Made by a program: the position numbers and the translations under genes. A stretch of DNA of 17,712 nucleotides from JBGOUV01 sp041477815. Its GTDB lineage: Bacteria > Acidobacteriota > Terriglobia > Bryobacterales > JACQDG01. The DNA lies in NCBI GenBank assembly GCA_041477815.1, contig JBGOUV010000101.1, positions 1-17,712 of the forward strand, given 5' to 3'. The notes under the pieces were generated by a model that worked only from the letters and a program-made list of their open reading frames with translations, was not told the DNA's origin and searched no databases. Numbering within the stretch: position 1 is the first letter of the stretch; each line of letters opens with the position of its first letter. Positions 5,834 to 14,063 of the stretch are shown here, piece after piece.

Positions 5834-5873
5834 CGCCTCGGTGGATGGTACGATTCTGCGTGGAGGCTGCGCG

Positions 5874-7256
5874 TTGCCAATCCGTCACCGGCTGTTTCTG
5901 ATTCTGTTCCTGGCTCTAACCGCCCCCCTGTTCCCGCAGGGCCCCGTCTATGTCGTCCTGTGGTTCGACACCGAGGATTACATCGAGCCCGCCGCTGACG
6001 ACGCCGCCCTCCGCCTCGCCCAGGACCTCGACCGGCTCGGCGTTCGCGCCACCTTCAAGGTGGTGGGTGAGAAGGCCCGCACCCTGGAGCTTCGCAACCG
6101 CCGCGACGTGATCCGCGCCCTCTCCCGCCACGACATCGGCTACCACTCCAACTACCACAGTATCCCGCCCGCCCCCGCCGTCTATCTCCGCACTCTCGGC
6201 CTCCTCGAAGGCGCCGCCGAATTCGAGCGTCGCGAAGCCTCCGGCGTGGCCGACCTCCGCCGCCTCTTCGGCGTCACCCCCTCCTGCTACGGACAGCCCG
6301 GCTCCTCCTGGGGTCCTCAATCCAACCTCGCCCTGCGCCGTCTGGGGATTCCGGTCTATCTCGACGAAGGCTCCCAGGCCGGCGTCCAGGAACAACCTTT
6401 CTGGTACGGCGGCCTCCTCTACGTCTTCCAGATGGGTCAGTTCCTAGTCCGCCCCAACCTCAACGACGAGTCCCAACTGGAGGCAACCCTCCGCCGCTTC
6501 GACCAGGCCTCCCAAGCCCTCGCCCCACGCGGCGGCGGCGTCATCTCTACCTACTATCACCCCACTGAGTTCGTCACCACCGAATTCTGGGACGCCGTCA
6601 ATTTCTCCCGGGGCGCCAACCCCGCCAGGGCCGACTGGAAGCGGCCCCGCCTCCGCACCCCGGAGGACTCCGAGCGCGCCTACCGCATCCTCCGCCGCTA
6701 CGTCGAGCACGCCAAGTCCCGCGGCGCCCGCTTCGTCACCGCCCGCGATCTCCCGCAGCTCTACGACTCCACCCCCTCCCCCCCCCTCGACGCCCGCCGC
6801 GCCTCCCTTCATCTCGCCGCGCGCCAGACCTTCCTGGTCCAGGGCCGCTGGACCTACTCCGCCGCCGACCTCCTCCTCACCCTCCTCAACCTCGAGCCCC
6901 AATACGTAGACGGCCCCGCCTCCCGAGCGGAATCCACCTTCCGCTCCTCCACCATCTCCCGCTCCGACCTCGACCGCGCCACCGCCGACGCCGTCTCCTA
7001 CATCCGCCGCCACCACCGCCTCCCCGCCCAGGTCTGGACCGGCTCCGAAACCCTGTCCCTGGCCGACTTCACCGCCACCCTGGCCGCCGCCGACGGCTCG
7101 GTCCACCGCGGCAACCTGGAGTGCGAGCGCTATATCTCAACCGACCCCGCCGGCTCTTTCAACTGGCCCATCCACCCCGAAAACTTCCGCGCCCCCGAGC
7201 TACTCGAGCTCGGCCGTCTCCAGGCCTGGACTCTAAAGCCCGCCTCTCTGCGCTAG
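5874..7256 (+). CDS. Secreted polysaccharide-deacetylase-like protein
   Basis: This 460-residue protein opens with a signal peptide (about 1-22: basic start, LFLILFLALTAPLF, Pro-Gln). The domain that follows resembles NodB-type deacetylases. FDTED gives Asp32 and Asp35 at motif 1. GYHSNYHS gives His91 and His95 as the metal-binding H-x3-H of motif 2. STYYHPTEF supplies a later histidine. The C-terminal third (about 300-460) is not recognised. The TTG start at 5874 is chosen because GGAGG (5862-5866) lies seven bases upstream and the signal peptide begins at once; longer in-frame versions overlap the previous gene. It probably trims N-acetyl groups from a surface or exported glycan, but the substrate is unknown. 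Ten bases separate it from the glycosyltransferase, indicating an operon. Confidence 0.75.
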   Translation: MPIRHRLFLILFLALTAPLFPQGPVYVVLWFDTEDYIEPAADDAALRLAQDLDRLGVRATFKVVGEKARTLELRNRRDVIRALSRHDIGYHSNYHSIPPAPAVYLRTLGLLEGAAEFERREASGVADLRRLFGVTPSCYGQPGSSWGPQSNLALRRLGIPVYLDEGSQAGVQEQPFWYGGLLYVFQMGQFLVRPNLNDESQLEATLRRFDQASQALAPRGGGVISTYYHPTEFVTTEFWDAVNFSRGANPARADWKRPRLRTPEDSERAYRILRRYVEHAKSRGARFVTARDLPQLYDSTPSPPLDARRASLHLAARQTFLVQGRWTYSAADLLLTLLNLEPQYVDGPASRAESTFRSSTISRSDLDRATADAVSYIRRHHRLPAQVWTGSETLSLADFTATLAAADGSVHRGNLECERYISTDPAGSFNWPIHPENFRAPELLELGRLQAWTLKPASLR

Positions 7257-7266
7257 CAACCCCAGC

Positions 7267-8133
7267 ATGCTCTCCATCGTCATCCCCGTTCACAACGAAC
7301 AAGCCACCATCGCCCCCCTCTGCCAAGCCTTGCAGCAGGTCCTCCCTCCGGACTACGAAATCCTGTTCGTCGACGACGGCTCCACCGACCAAACCTGGAC
7401 TGAAATCGCCCGTCTGCATCGCCCCGGCCAGGTCCGCGCCCTCCGCTTCCGCCGCAACTTCGGCAAGACCATCGCCCTCCAGGCCGGTTTCGCCGCCGCC
7501 CGTGGGGAGATCGTTTTCACCATGGACGGCGACCTCCAGGACGACCCCGCAGAAATCCCCCGCTTCCTGGATCTCCTCAACCAAGGCTATGACCTGGTAT
7601 CGGGCTGGAAGAAGGTGCGCCACGACCCCCTGAGCAAGGTAGTCGCGTCCCGCCTTTTCAACGCCGCCGTCAGCATGGCCAGTGGACTCCGGCTGCACGA
7701 CGTCAACTGCGGATTCAAAGCCTACCGCTCCGAGGTAGCCAAGAGCCTCCGCCTGCAGGGCGAGCTCCACCGCTTCACACCCCTGCTGGCCCACGCCATG
7801 GGCTTTCGCGTCGGCGAGTTGGTCGTCACCCACCACCCCCGCCGCCACGGCCGTTCGCACTACGGTTTCGCCCGCCTTTTCAAGGGCTTCCTCGACCTCC
7901 TCACCGTCCTTCTCCTCACCCGCTACGCCGAACGACCTTCCCACGCTTTCGGCCTGGCCGCCCTCCTGGCCTTCCTCCTGGCTCTCGTCCTGGCCTGGCC
8001 CTATCCCCTCTGGAGCGCTGCCTCGGCCGTCTCCTCGGTAATCCTTCTCTCCGCCGGCCTGGTAGCCGAAATCCTCCTCCACCGCGCCCCCACCGGTCCT
8101 CCCACCTGGCGCCTCCGGGACCAACTTGACTAA
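7267..8133 (+). CDS. Family 2 glycosyltransferase, polyprenyl-phosphate type
   Basis: This 288-residue GT-A enzyme resembles the DPM1/GtrB group, which moves a sugar from a nucleotide donor to polyprenyl phosphate on the cytoplasmic membrane face. Visible motifs are SIVIPVHNE (3-11), FVDDGSTD with Asp36-Asp37 (34-41), RFRRNFGKTIALQAGF (60-75), and the metal-binding DGDLQDDP with Asp87/Asp89 (87-94). GWKK and DVNCGFKAYR follow. Two C-terminal membrane helices (about 227-243 and 252-271) match the GtrB layout, although the protein is slightly shorter than the usual 310-330. No Shine-Dalgarno is evident, so translation may be coupled to the upstream gene. The end overlaps the flippase-like gene by eight bases. 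The sugar cannot be told from sequence. Confidence 0.88.
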   Translation: MLSIVIPVHNEQATIAPLCQALQQVLPPDYEILFVDDGSTDQTWTEIARLHRPGQVRALRFRRNFGKTIALQAGFAAARGEIVFTMDGDLQDDPAEIPRFLDLLNQGYDLVSGWKKVRHDPLSKVVASRLFNAAVSMASGLRLHDVNCGFKAYRSEVAKSLRLQGELHRFTPLLAHAMGFRVGELVVTHHPRRHGRSHYGFARLFKGFLDLLTVLLLTRYAERPSHAFGLAALLAFLLALVLAWPYPLWSAASAVSSVILLSAGLVAEILLHRAPTGPPTWRLRDQLD

Positions 8134-9061
8134 ACGGCTCCTCACCTGGCTCAAGCTCCTGGTGCCCCTCGTCGCCGCCTTCTTCATCGGCCGCATCATC
8201 TACCGCCAATGGCAGCAGGTTCGGAACTTCGACTGGCATTTCGACCCCCTCTATCTGTTCCTCTCCTTCCTGGCCACCTCCTCCTGGTTCTTCGTACGCT
8301 CGTATATCTGGCGCTTCCTGGTAGCCCGCTTCGGCTACACCCTCCCCTACCGGGAGTGTATTCGGATCTGGGTTCTCTCGGAGCTCAGCCGCTACGTGCC
8401 CGGCACCGTCTGGCAATATTTCAGCCGCATCTATCTGGCCGGCCGCTGGGGCGTCCCCGCCACCGTAGCCCTCACCAGCGCCCTGATGGAGCTGCTGCTC
8501 ATGGCCCTGGCCGCCATCCCCCTTGTGCTATGGCATCTGGACGACATACTGCCGGTGATGGGCGGCGCCCAACGCGCCCTCTTGCTTACCTTTCCCCTCG
8601 CCGCCGCCCTCCTCCTGCACCCCGCCGTCCTCAACCGCCTCGCCCGCCTCTGCCTCCCGCGCCTCCAGCTCGCGTACGTCCCCATCCAACTCCGGTTCCG
8701 CGAAATCCTCGCCCTCTGGGCCGCCTGCCTCGCCCTCTGGATCCTATTCGGGACCGGTTTCCTGTTCTTCGTCCGCTCCCTCGCCCCCCTGGACCTCTCC
8801 CGAGGCATTCCCCTGGTCAGTAACTACGCCGCCTCCTGGCTCATCGGCGTAGTCACCCTGTTCGCCCCCGGCGGCATCGGCGTGCGAGAAGGAGTCCTCG
8901 GCCTGCTGCTCTCGAAAGTCCTGCCCCTGGGGACGGCTTTGCTGGTGGCCGTCCTCTCCCGCCTCTGGCTCATCTCCCTGGAAGTGTTCTGGGCCGCCCT
9001 GGCCCAATTTCTCTTCCACCTCCCGGCGCCGGCCTCCAGCACCGCCCCCGAGATGGAATGA
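8126..9061 (+). CDS. Multi-pass membrane protein, LPG-synthase-TM/UPF0104-like flippase family
   Basis: This 311-residue protein has about seven to eight hydrophobic helices, starting at about 10-25 and 42-60. Family-like landmarks are ELSRYVPGTVWQY near 93-105 and TLFAPGGIGVREG near 245-257. The second matches the PGGiGvrEg loop of the lysylphosphatidylglycerol-synthase transmembrane/UPF0104 family, whose members flip or handle lipid-linked substrates. There is no cytoplasmic aminoacyl-transferase domain. The TTG start at 8126 overlaps the glycosyltransferase stop. The pairing with a polyprenyl-phosphate glycosyltransferase suggests that it translocates the lipid-linked sugar; this is an inference. 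A GC-rich hairpin begins 12 bases after its stop. Confidence 0.8.
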   Translation: MTKRLLTWLKLLVPLVAAFFIGRIIYRQWQQVRNFDWHFDPLYLFLSFLATSSWFFVRSYIWRFLVARFGYTLPYRECIRIWVLSELSRYVPGTVWQYFSRIYLAGRWGVPATVALTSALMELLLMALAAIPLVLWHLDDILPVMGGAQRALLLTFPLAAALLLHPAVLNRLARLCLPRLQLAYVPIQLRFREILALWAACLALWILFGTGFLFFVRSLAPLDLSRGIPLVSNYAASWLIGVVTLFAPGGIGVREGVLGLLLSKVLPLGTALLVAVLSRLWLISLEVFWAALAQFLFHLPAPASSTAPEME

Positions 9062-9072
9062 GAAGGCCGGTC

Positions 9073-9088
9073 CCTCCCGAGCGGGAGG
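9073..9088 (+). terminator. Hairpin after the flippase-like gene
   Basis: CCTCCC (9073-9078) pairs with GGGAGG (9083-9088) around a GAGC loop, with further G/C pairing possible outside. It lies 12 bases after the stop codon and has no T run, so it may be a Rho-dependent end or mRNA stabiliser. The remaining gap to 9350, between convergent genes, holds no convincing gene. Confidence 0.4.
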
Positions 9089-9350
9089 CCATATGCTTCC
9101 CAGGAAAAGCACTCGAAGTGCCCCGGAGGAAGCGGCATGAAGAAGGATTGCATTGTGGCAGTGGAGCTGAGAAAGCCGAGGCATCGCCAGCGGGCCAAGA
9201 AAAGTCGAGCCCGCGGTCCCGGTCCACCCAGGCGCCTCCCGTTGGCCGGCGATCGAACACAGTTTGCAGCTTTTCAACATTTCCCCTTGACACGGGCCGG
9301 CCTTCTCATGGAAGCCGCGACCGTAAAGACTCGGGAAGGCAGTTGCGGCC

Positions 9351-11265
9351 TCAAAACGACATCGCGTCGGCCAGGACCTCCGCGGCCCCCTGCCGGTAGT
9401 CGAGCAGCCGCACCTCGTCCAGGTCGGCCCCCAGGTAGTATCCGTCATACCAAGAAGCGCGCCCCAGGGTGAGGGGCAGGGTCGTTTGCGCGGTGAATCC
9501 GGGAAACACCGCGTCGATATCTCTGGCGCCGTTGAGATAAATAGTCCCCACGCGCGTGGGACCGTCGTAGGTGACGGTGACGTGATACCAGGCGCCCGCG
9601 GCCAGCGCCGCATTGGACACCAGCCAGGGTGCCGACGCCGGCAGGCTGGCGACCGAGAAAATGACGCGCCCGGTGGCGTTCACCCCCAGGTACCAGCCCT
9701 GGTAGTTGCCTCCGTAGTTGGACGCCACGACGCCCCAACCGGGGGGCAGCGCGTTGAGCCGGACCCAGGCGCGCAGCGTGAAGCTGGGCGGGCTCAGGGC
9801 GGGCGCTGCGGCGACGCCGGCCCAGTCGGCGACCCCGTTGAAGCGCCGCGCCGAGTTGCGCTTCCCGGCGACGGCAGCGGTTCCGTGAGCCGCAGCCGGG
9901 TGGCCGTTCCCCGAGCTGTCGGCGAGGGTCGTGCCGGCGTCGTCCAGGCGCCACTCCGCCACCGGCGCCGTCGCGGACGACGGCGGGAACGTCTGGTAGT
10001 CGCTCAGGATCTCCGCCGCCGTCCGCGCCGCCGCCTCCACCCGGACTTCGTCGATCGCCGCGTTCACATAGTATCCGTTATACCAGGAGGCCCTTCCCAG
10101 GTAGAGATCGGCGGCGGTGTTGGGGGTAAACCCCGCCAGCGCCGCCTGCGCTTCGAGCGAGCCATTGACGTAAATGGACGCGAGGCGAGTGGCGGCATCG
10201 TAGGTAGCGGCCAGGTGATACCAGCGGTTCACCGCCAGCGCCGACGAGGTCAGCAGCCAGGGCGAGCTGGCCGGCAGGCTCGACGCCGAGAAGATCACGC
10301 GCCCGCTGGCGTGGACCCCCAGGTACCAGCCCTGGTAGTTCCCGCCGTAGCTCGCGACCACCACCCCAAACGTTCCGGGCAAAGCCGCCAGCTTCACCCA
10401 GGCCCGCACCGTGAGCGACGCCGGACTGAGCGCCTCCGACGCCCCTACCCGCGCCTGATCCGTCACCCCGTTGAACACCCGCGCCTGATTGCGCACTCCG
10501 GTCGTCGCCGTCGTGCCCGTGGCGGTGGCCGGACGTCCGTTCCCGGAAGCGTCGGCTAGAGTGGACCCGGCGTCGTCCAGCTTCCACTCCCCTGGCGTCG
10601 CCAGGCTCACCGCCGGAGCCGGCGGCGCGGGGAAGGACTGGTAGTCGGCCAGCACCTGTGCCGCCCCCTGCCGGACCGGGTACAGCACCGCCTCGTCGAG
10701 CGCCGCGTGCAGAAAGTACCCGGCGAACCAGGAGGCCCGCCCCAGGGTCAGGGGCAGCGCCGACTGCGGCGTGAAGCTGGGAAACGCCGCCTGCGTGTCC
10801 AAGGCGCCGTTGACATAGATGGCCCCCTGCCGGGTGGCTCCGTCATAGGTCGCAGTCACGTAGTACCAGCGCCCCAGCGCCAGTGTCGCATTCGACAGCA
10901 GCCACGGCGCGCTTGCCGGCAGTCCGGCCACCGACCAGATCACCCGCCCGCTGCCGTGGACCCCCAGGTACCAGCCCTGGTAGTTGCCTCCATAATTCGC
11001 GGCCACGATGCCGAAGCCCTGCGCCGTGGGGTAGGAGAGCAGTTTCACCCAGGAGCTGAACGTAAAGCTCGCCGGACTCAGCAGGGCCGAGACCGGCGCC
11101 TCCACCCAATCGCTCGCTCCATTCAGGAGCCGTGCGCTGCCTGCCACGCCCGGCACGGCCACCGTCCCGTAGCCGGCGGTAGCGCCCGCGAGACCGCTTC
11201 CCGAGGAGTCCGCCACCGCAATCCCAGCGCCGGCGCCGGTCTCCTCGAACCGCCACCGCAGGACC
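9351..11265 (-). repeat. Three tandem repeats encoding LamG modules
   Basis: Three copies of about 0.6 kb lie at about 10625-11265, 9975-10595 and 9351-9960, in coding order. Each encodes DDAG/E...DSSGNG, GGNYQGWYLGV, LGRASW and RQGAA/EILSDYQ-like blocks. On the plus strand the stretch CCCCAGGTACCAGCCCTGG recurs in all three at 9684-9702, 10317-10335 and 10962-10980, showing DNA-level similarity as well as protein similarity. Recent duplication or gene conversion within the array is likely. Confidence 0.8.
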
Positions 11266-14021
11266 GGACCGCTGACCGTCAGGGTCACCCCGACCACCGC
11301 CGGAGATCCCGCCGCCCCCGGCGCTGTCACCGTCACAGCGCCGTTATAGGTCCCGGCCGCCAGGGACCCCAAGGTCGCCGTGACAGTCAGGACTCCGCTC
11401 CCCGTTCCCGAGGACGGCGACACGCTCAGCCACGCGCTGCCCGACGCCGTCGCGGTCCAGTTCAATACACCCCCATCGGTGTTCGACACGCTCAGGGTCT
11501 GGGCCGACGACGTCGCAAAGCTCAACGCTCCGGGACTCACCTGCAGCGCCGGCGTCCCGGTCAGGAGGCGCCGCACCCGGAGGTTGTCGACATACCATCC
11601 TTCGGTCGTGTTGTTGTTGGCGTCCAGGCTGTCGAACAGGAACCGGATCAGGATGATGCTCCCCCCGTAGCGAGACACATCGACCTTGTGCGCATCCCAC
11701 ACCGTGCCGGTGCTGTTGTGGGCGAGCGTGGTCAGGGTATCCCAGGTGACGCCGCCGTCCCGGCTCACCAACACCCAGCCGGAATCGTAGTTCAAATAGG
11801 GATCGTTGCCGCTGAGGCCCAGGGGATAATTGCGTCCAAAGCCCTCGCCCAGGAAGAGCTGGTCCCACTCCAGGATCGCCTTGGGGACGCCGGTCAGGTC
11901 GATCGGCGGCGAGGTGAGGGTCCCGGTGGTGCGGGCGCCGGTCGAGTAGTTGCCGGTCACTTCCTGACCATACCACCACGACCTGGCGCCCGCCGCCGCC
12001 CGCCGCGAGGTCACGTGCCACAGTCCCGTGGCCGTCCACGCTCCCGCGCCGCTCTCGACATCATCAGAGAACAGGGCCGTTCCGGCCTGGGGCGCCGATC
12101 CCCCACAGGCCGGCGGCGTATCGAACGCTTCGTAGACGCTCAGGGCCGTATCGTTGGCCGCGCCCGCCTGGAGATGGTTGAGCGCCGCCGAGGCCCCGAA
12201 CCCCCGCGCCGCCAACACCGTCCACAATGCGCACGGGCCCACCCCCAGGGCCTGGGCGGCCTGCACGATGGCGCTGCGCGCGTCCAGCATCGACGGACGC
12301 GCCGGGGTGAGCTTGAGCGCATTCGTGACCGCCTGCTCGAAGGTGGCCTTCCCCAGCGCCACGCGCAGGTCCCACAGCACGGTGGCCCAAATCTCTCCGT
12401 CCCGATGCAGTTGCGGCAGGTCGATGATCAGGTTCAGCGGTCCCACGTTGCGCCGGTACAACACGCCGAACTGGCCGAACGTGTACGGGCTGGCGTTGTA
12501 GGCCACCGAGCGGATCCCGGTGGCCGGCGTCGCCGAGACATACTCGCCGATCACCGGATCGCCCGTGAACGACGCGGCATAGGCGTCGCTCCAGCCCTCG
12601 CCCAGGGCCCCGCTCTGCCACAGCGGCAGCGAGTTGGTATTGAACGGCCCGCCCACCAGCCGCAGGGTCAGTCCATGGACGTACTCGTGGGTCAGGATAT
12701 CGCCGTCGAAGTCCGCGTCGCGCCGCCGGAAGCTGCCGCTGGCGGTGAACAGCGACACCTGCAGGCGGGGCGCCGAGCCGTCGGGCGGGGTGGCGAAGTT
12801 GGCGGTGTTGAGCGCCGCGCCGTCCTGGGCGTCGGCCTGCACCGCGTCTCCGCCGAAGCCGCCCCGGCCGAAGTTGTCCGTCTGAAAATTCCCGGACGGT
12901 TCGTCGAACCCCAACCCGTAAAGCCAATCGTGCAGGACGTTGGTCCAGTAGAACAGGTTCGTCACCGCCGCCTGCCGGTCGGCCACGGCGTCTCCGGTGG
13001 CGGCATAGGCATTGGTAAAGCTAAAGGCGAAGACGGCCTGCGGATCCGACGCCCGCCAGTCGCACAGGTTGTTGCCGTCGGCGTCGAGACAGGCCACGGC
13101 GTTGTTCCCGGCCGTCTCGGTCCCGCTGACCCAGCACCGGTACAGCAGCGGACCCGAGCGATACTGCCCCGGATAGAGCGCTATCGGGCAATCGCCGGCC
13201 ACGGCCGGCCAGCCGGTGAAGTTCTCCAGGCTGGCCGCCCCGGCGTCGGGATGGGGCACGCTCGCCGCCCGGAACACGTTTCCCTGCGGCCGCTGCTGAT
13301 CCCGGTATAGATTGTGACTGAAGAGCAGCTCCCCCGTGGCCGCGTCGACTACCGCGCAGTACCACCGGGTCGCGTCCGCATGGAGATACACCTCCCAGGC
13401 CAACACCACCTCTGCCGCGCCTGGAAACCATACCAGCTGGGCCGGAACCGGTCCGCGAAAAGCCGCGCTCGCGAGCACGGTCTTCTGCTCCACGCCGGGC
13501 TCGCTCGCCACGACGCGGAGGTCGCTGGGGGCCGCCACCAGGACCCGCGCTGCCGCCGCCACCGCCTCCGCCGCACTGAGCGAGGCGGTCAGGCGGCCCC
13601 GCGCCCCCGCCGGCCACCGCGCGCCCGCCTGCGCTTCCAACACCTGTCCGTCACGCCCCAGGTGTACCCGCACCTCGCCGCCGAACACCGCGATCCCGGC
13701 ATGACGCTGCCGGAACACCAGGTGCGTCAGCCCGGCCTCCGGACTCACGTACCTCCGCTCGAGTGGCAGCGAGAAGAACGCTGTGCTCTCGATCCCCAAG
13801 CGGTCCCGATAGTCTTCGAGGTACACCCGGGCCACCGTCTCCGGGTCGCTCGCCGCCGCCGGGGAGGGCTCCCTCACCCGCTGCACGTACACCCCGGCCG
13901 GCGCCGCCTCGAACATCCGGCTGTCGTAAAAGCTGTAGCTCGGCGCGCGGGCCTGCCCGGAAAGGACGGCGGGCGCCACCAGCATCACCGCCCATCCAGC
14001 CACCCGCTTATAATGGAACAT
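9351..14021 (-). CDS. Secreted M36 (fungalysin-type) metalloprotease with C-terminal LamG modules
   Basis: This 1556-residue secreted protease begins with a signal peptide (about 1-25, ending near SGQARA). An FTP/PepSY-like propeptide follows to about 280, then an M36 catalytic domain (about 290-640). HEYVH (445-449) is the zinc-binding HExxH, and GEGWSDAYA holds Glu475 as the third ligand, with the spacing of the family. A jelly-roll/MAM-like region (about 652-820) begins DDVESGAGAW. A BACON-like Ig domain (about 823-915) contains WLSVSPSSGTGSG. Three LamG/concanavalin-like modules follow (about 920-1127, 1144-1344 and 1355-1556), probably glycan- or surface-binding. There is no sorting tail. 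ATG 14021 is chosen because the signal peptide starts there; the frame runs on upstream as a mere antisense shadow of the next gene. No clear Shine-Dalgarno is visible, and an 18-bp palindrome overlaps the start. Confidence 0.88.
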   Translation of the reverse strand: MFHYKRVAGWAVMLVAPAVLSGQARAPSYSFYDSRMFEAAPAGVYVQRVREPSPAAASDPETVARVYLEDYRDRLGIESTAFFSLPLERRYVSPEAGLTHLVFRQRHAGIAVFGGEVRVHLGRDGQVLEAQAGARWPAGARGRLTASLSAAEAVAAAARVLVAAPSDLRVVASEPGVEQKTVLASAAFRGPVPAQLVWFPGAAEVVLAWEVYLHADATRWYCAVVDAATGELLFSHNLYRDQQRPQGNVFRAASVPHPDAGAASLENFTGWPAVAGDCPIALYPGQYRSGPLLYRCWVSGTETAGNNAVACLDADGNNLCDWRASDPQAVFAFSFTNAYAATGDAVADRQAAVTNLFYWTNVLHDWLYGLGFDEPSGNFQTDNFGRGGFGGDAVQADAQDGAALNTANFATPPDGSAPRLQVSLFTASGSFRRRDADFDGDILTHEYVHGLTLRLVGGPFNTNSLPLWQSGALGEGWSDAYAASFTGDPVIGEYVSATPATGIRSVAYNASPYTFGQFGVLYRRNVGPLNLIIDLPQLHRDGEIWATVLWDLRVALGKATFEQAVTNALKLTPARPSMLDARSAIVQAAQALGVGPCALWTVLAARGFGASAALNHLQAGAANDTALSVYEAFDTPPACGGSAPQAGTALFSDDVESGAGAWTATGLWHVTSRRAAAGARSWWYGQEVTGNYSTGARTTGTLTSPPIDLTGVPKAILEWDQLFLGEGFGRNYPLGLSGNDPYLNYDSGWVLVSRDGGVTWDTLTTLAHNSTGTVWDAHKVDVSRYGGSIILIRFLFDSLDANNNTTEGWYVDNLRVRRLLTGTPALQVSPGALSFATSSAQTLSVSNTDGGVLNWTATASGSAWLSVSPSSGTGSGVLTVTATLGSLAAGTYNGAVTVTAPGAAGSPAVVGVTLTVSGPVLRWRFEETGAGAGIAVADSSGSGLAGATAGYGTVAVPGVAGSARLLNGASDWVEAPVSALLSPASFTFSSWVKLLSYPTAQGFGIVAANYGGNYQGWYLGVHGSGRVIWSVAGLPASAPWLLSNATLALGRWYYVTATYDGATRQGAIYVNGALDTQAAFPSFTPQSALPLTLGRASWFAGYFLHAALDEAVLYPVRQGAAQVLADYQSFPAPPAPAVSLATPGEWKLDDAGSTLADASGNGRPATATGTTATTGVRNQARVFNGVTDQARVGASEALSPASLTVRAWVKLAALPGTFGVVVASYGGNYQGWYLGVHASGRVIFSASSLPASSPWLLTSSALAVNRWYHLAATYDAATRLASIYVNGSLEAQAALAGFTPNTAADLYLGRASWYNGYYVNAAIDEVRVEAAARTAAEILSDYQTFPPSSATAPVAEWRLDDAGTTLADSSGNGHPAAAHGTAAVAGKRNSARRFNGVADWAGVAAAPALSPPSFTLRAWVRLNALPPGWGVVASNYGGNYQGWYLGVNATGRVIFSVASLPASAPWLVSNAALAAGAWYHVTVTYDGPTRVGTIYLNGARDIDAVFPGFTAQTTLPLTLGRASWYDGYYLGADLDEVRLLDYRQGAAEVLADAMSF

Positions 14022-14028
14022 TCCATTA
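14011..14028. promoter_or_regulatory. 18-bp operator-like palindrome between divergent genes
   Basis: TAATGGAACATTCCATTA has perfect 8-base arms (TAATGGAA and TTCCATTA) around a CA spacer. It overlaps the start codon of the M36 gene and ends 35 bases before the start of the SEC-C gene. In a GC-rich region such an AT-rich exact palindrome suggests a dimeric regulator site able to act on either or both genes. The regulator is unknown. Confidence 0.5.
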
Positions 14029-14063
14029 GGTTCATCGACTGGACCCGCGGAGCCTCTTAGCCT

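Noticed and set aside
5769..5873. N-terminal extension of the deacetylase-like protein
   Set aside because: It overlaps the previous gene, while the TTG at 5874 has GGAGG at ideal spacing and begins the signal peptide.
10707..13310. 867-residue plus-strand open frame
   Set aside because: Arg/Gly/Pro-rich antisense shadow of the M36 protease gene with no recognisable domain.
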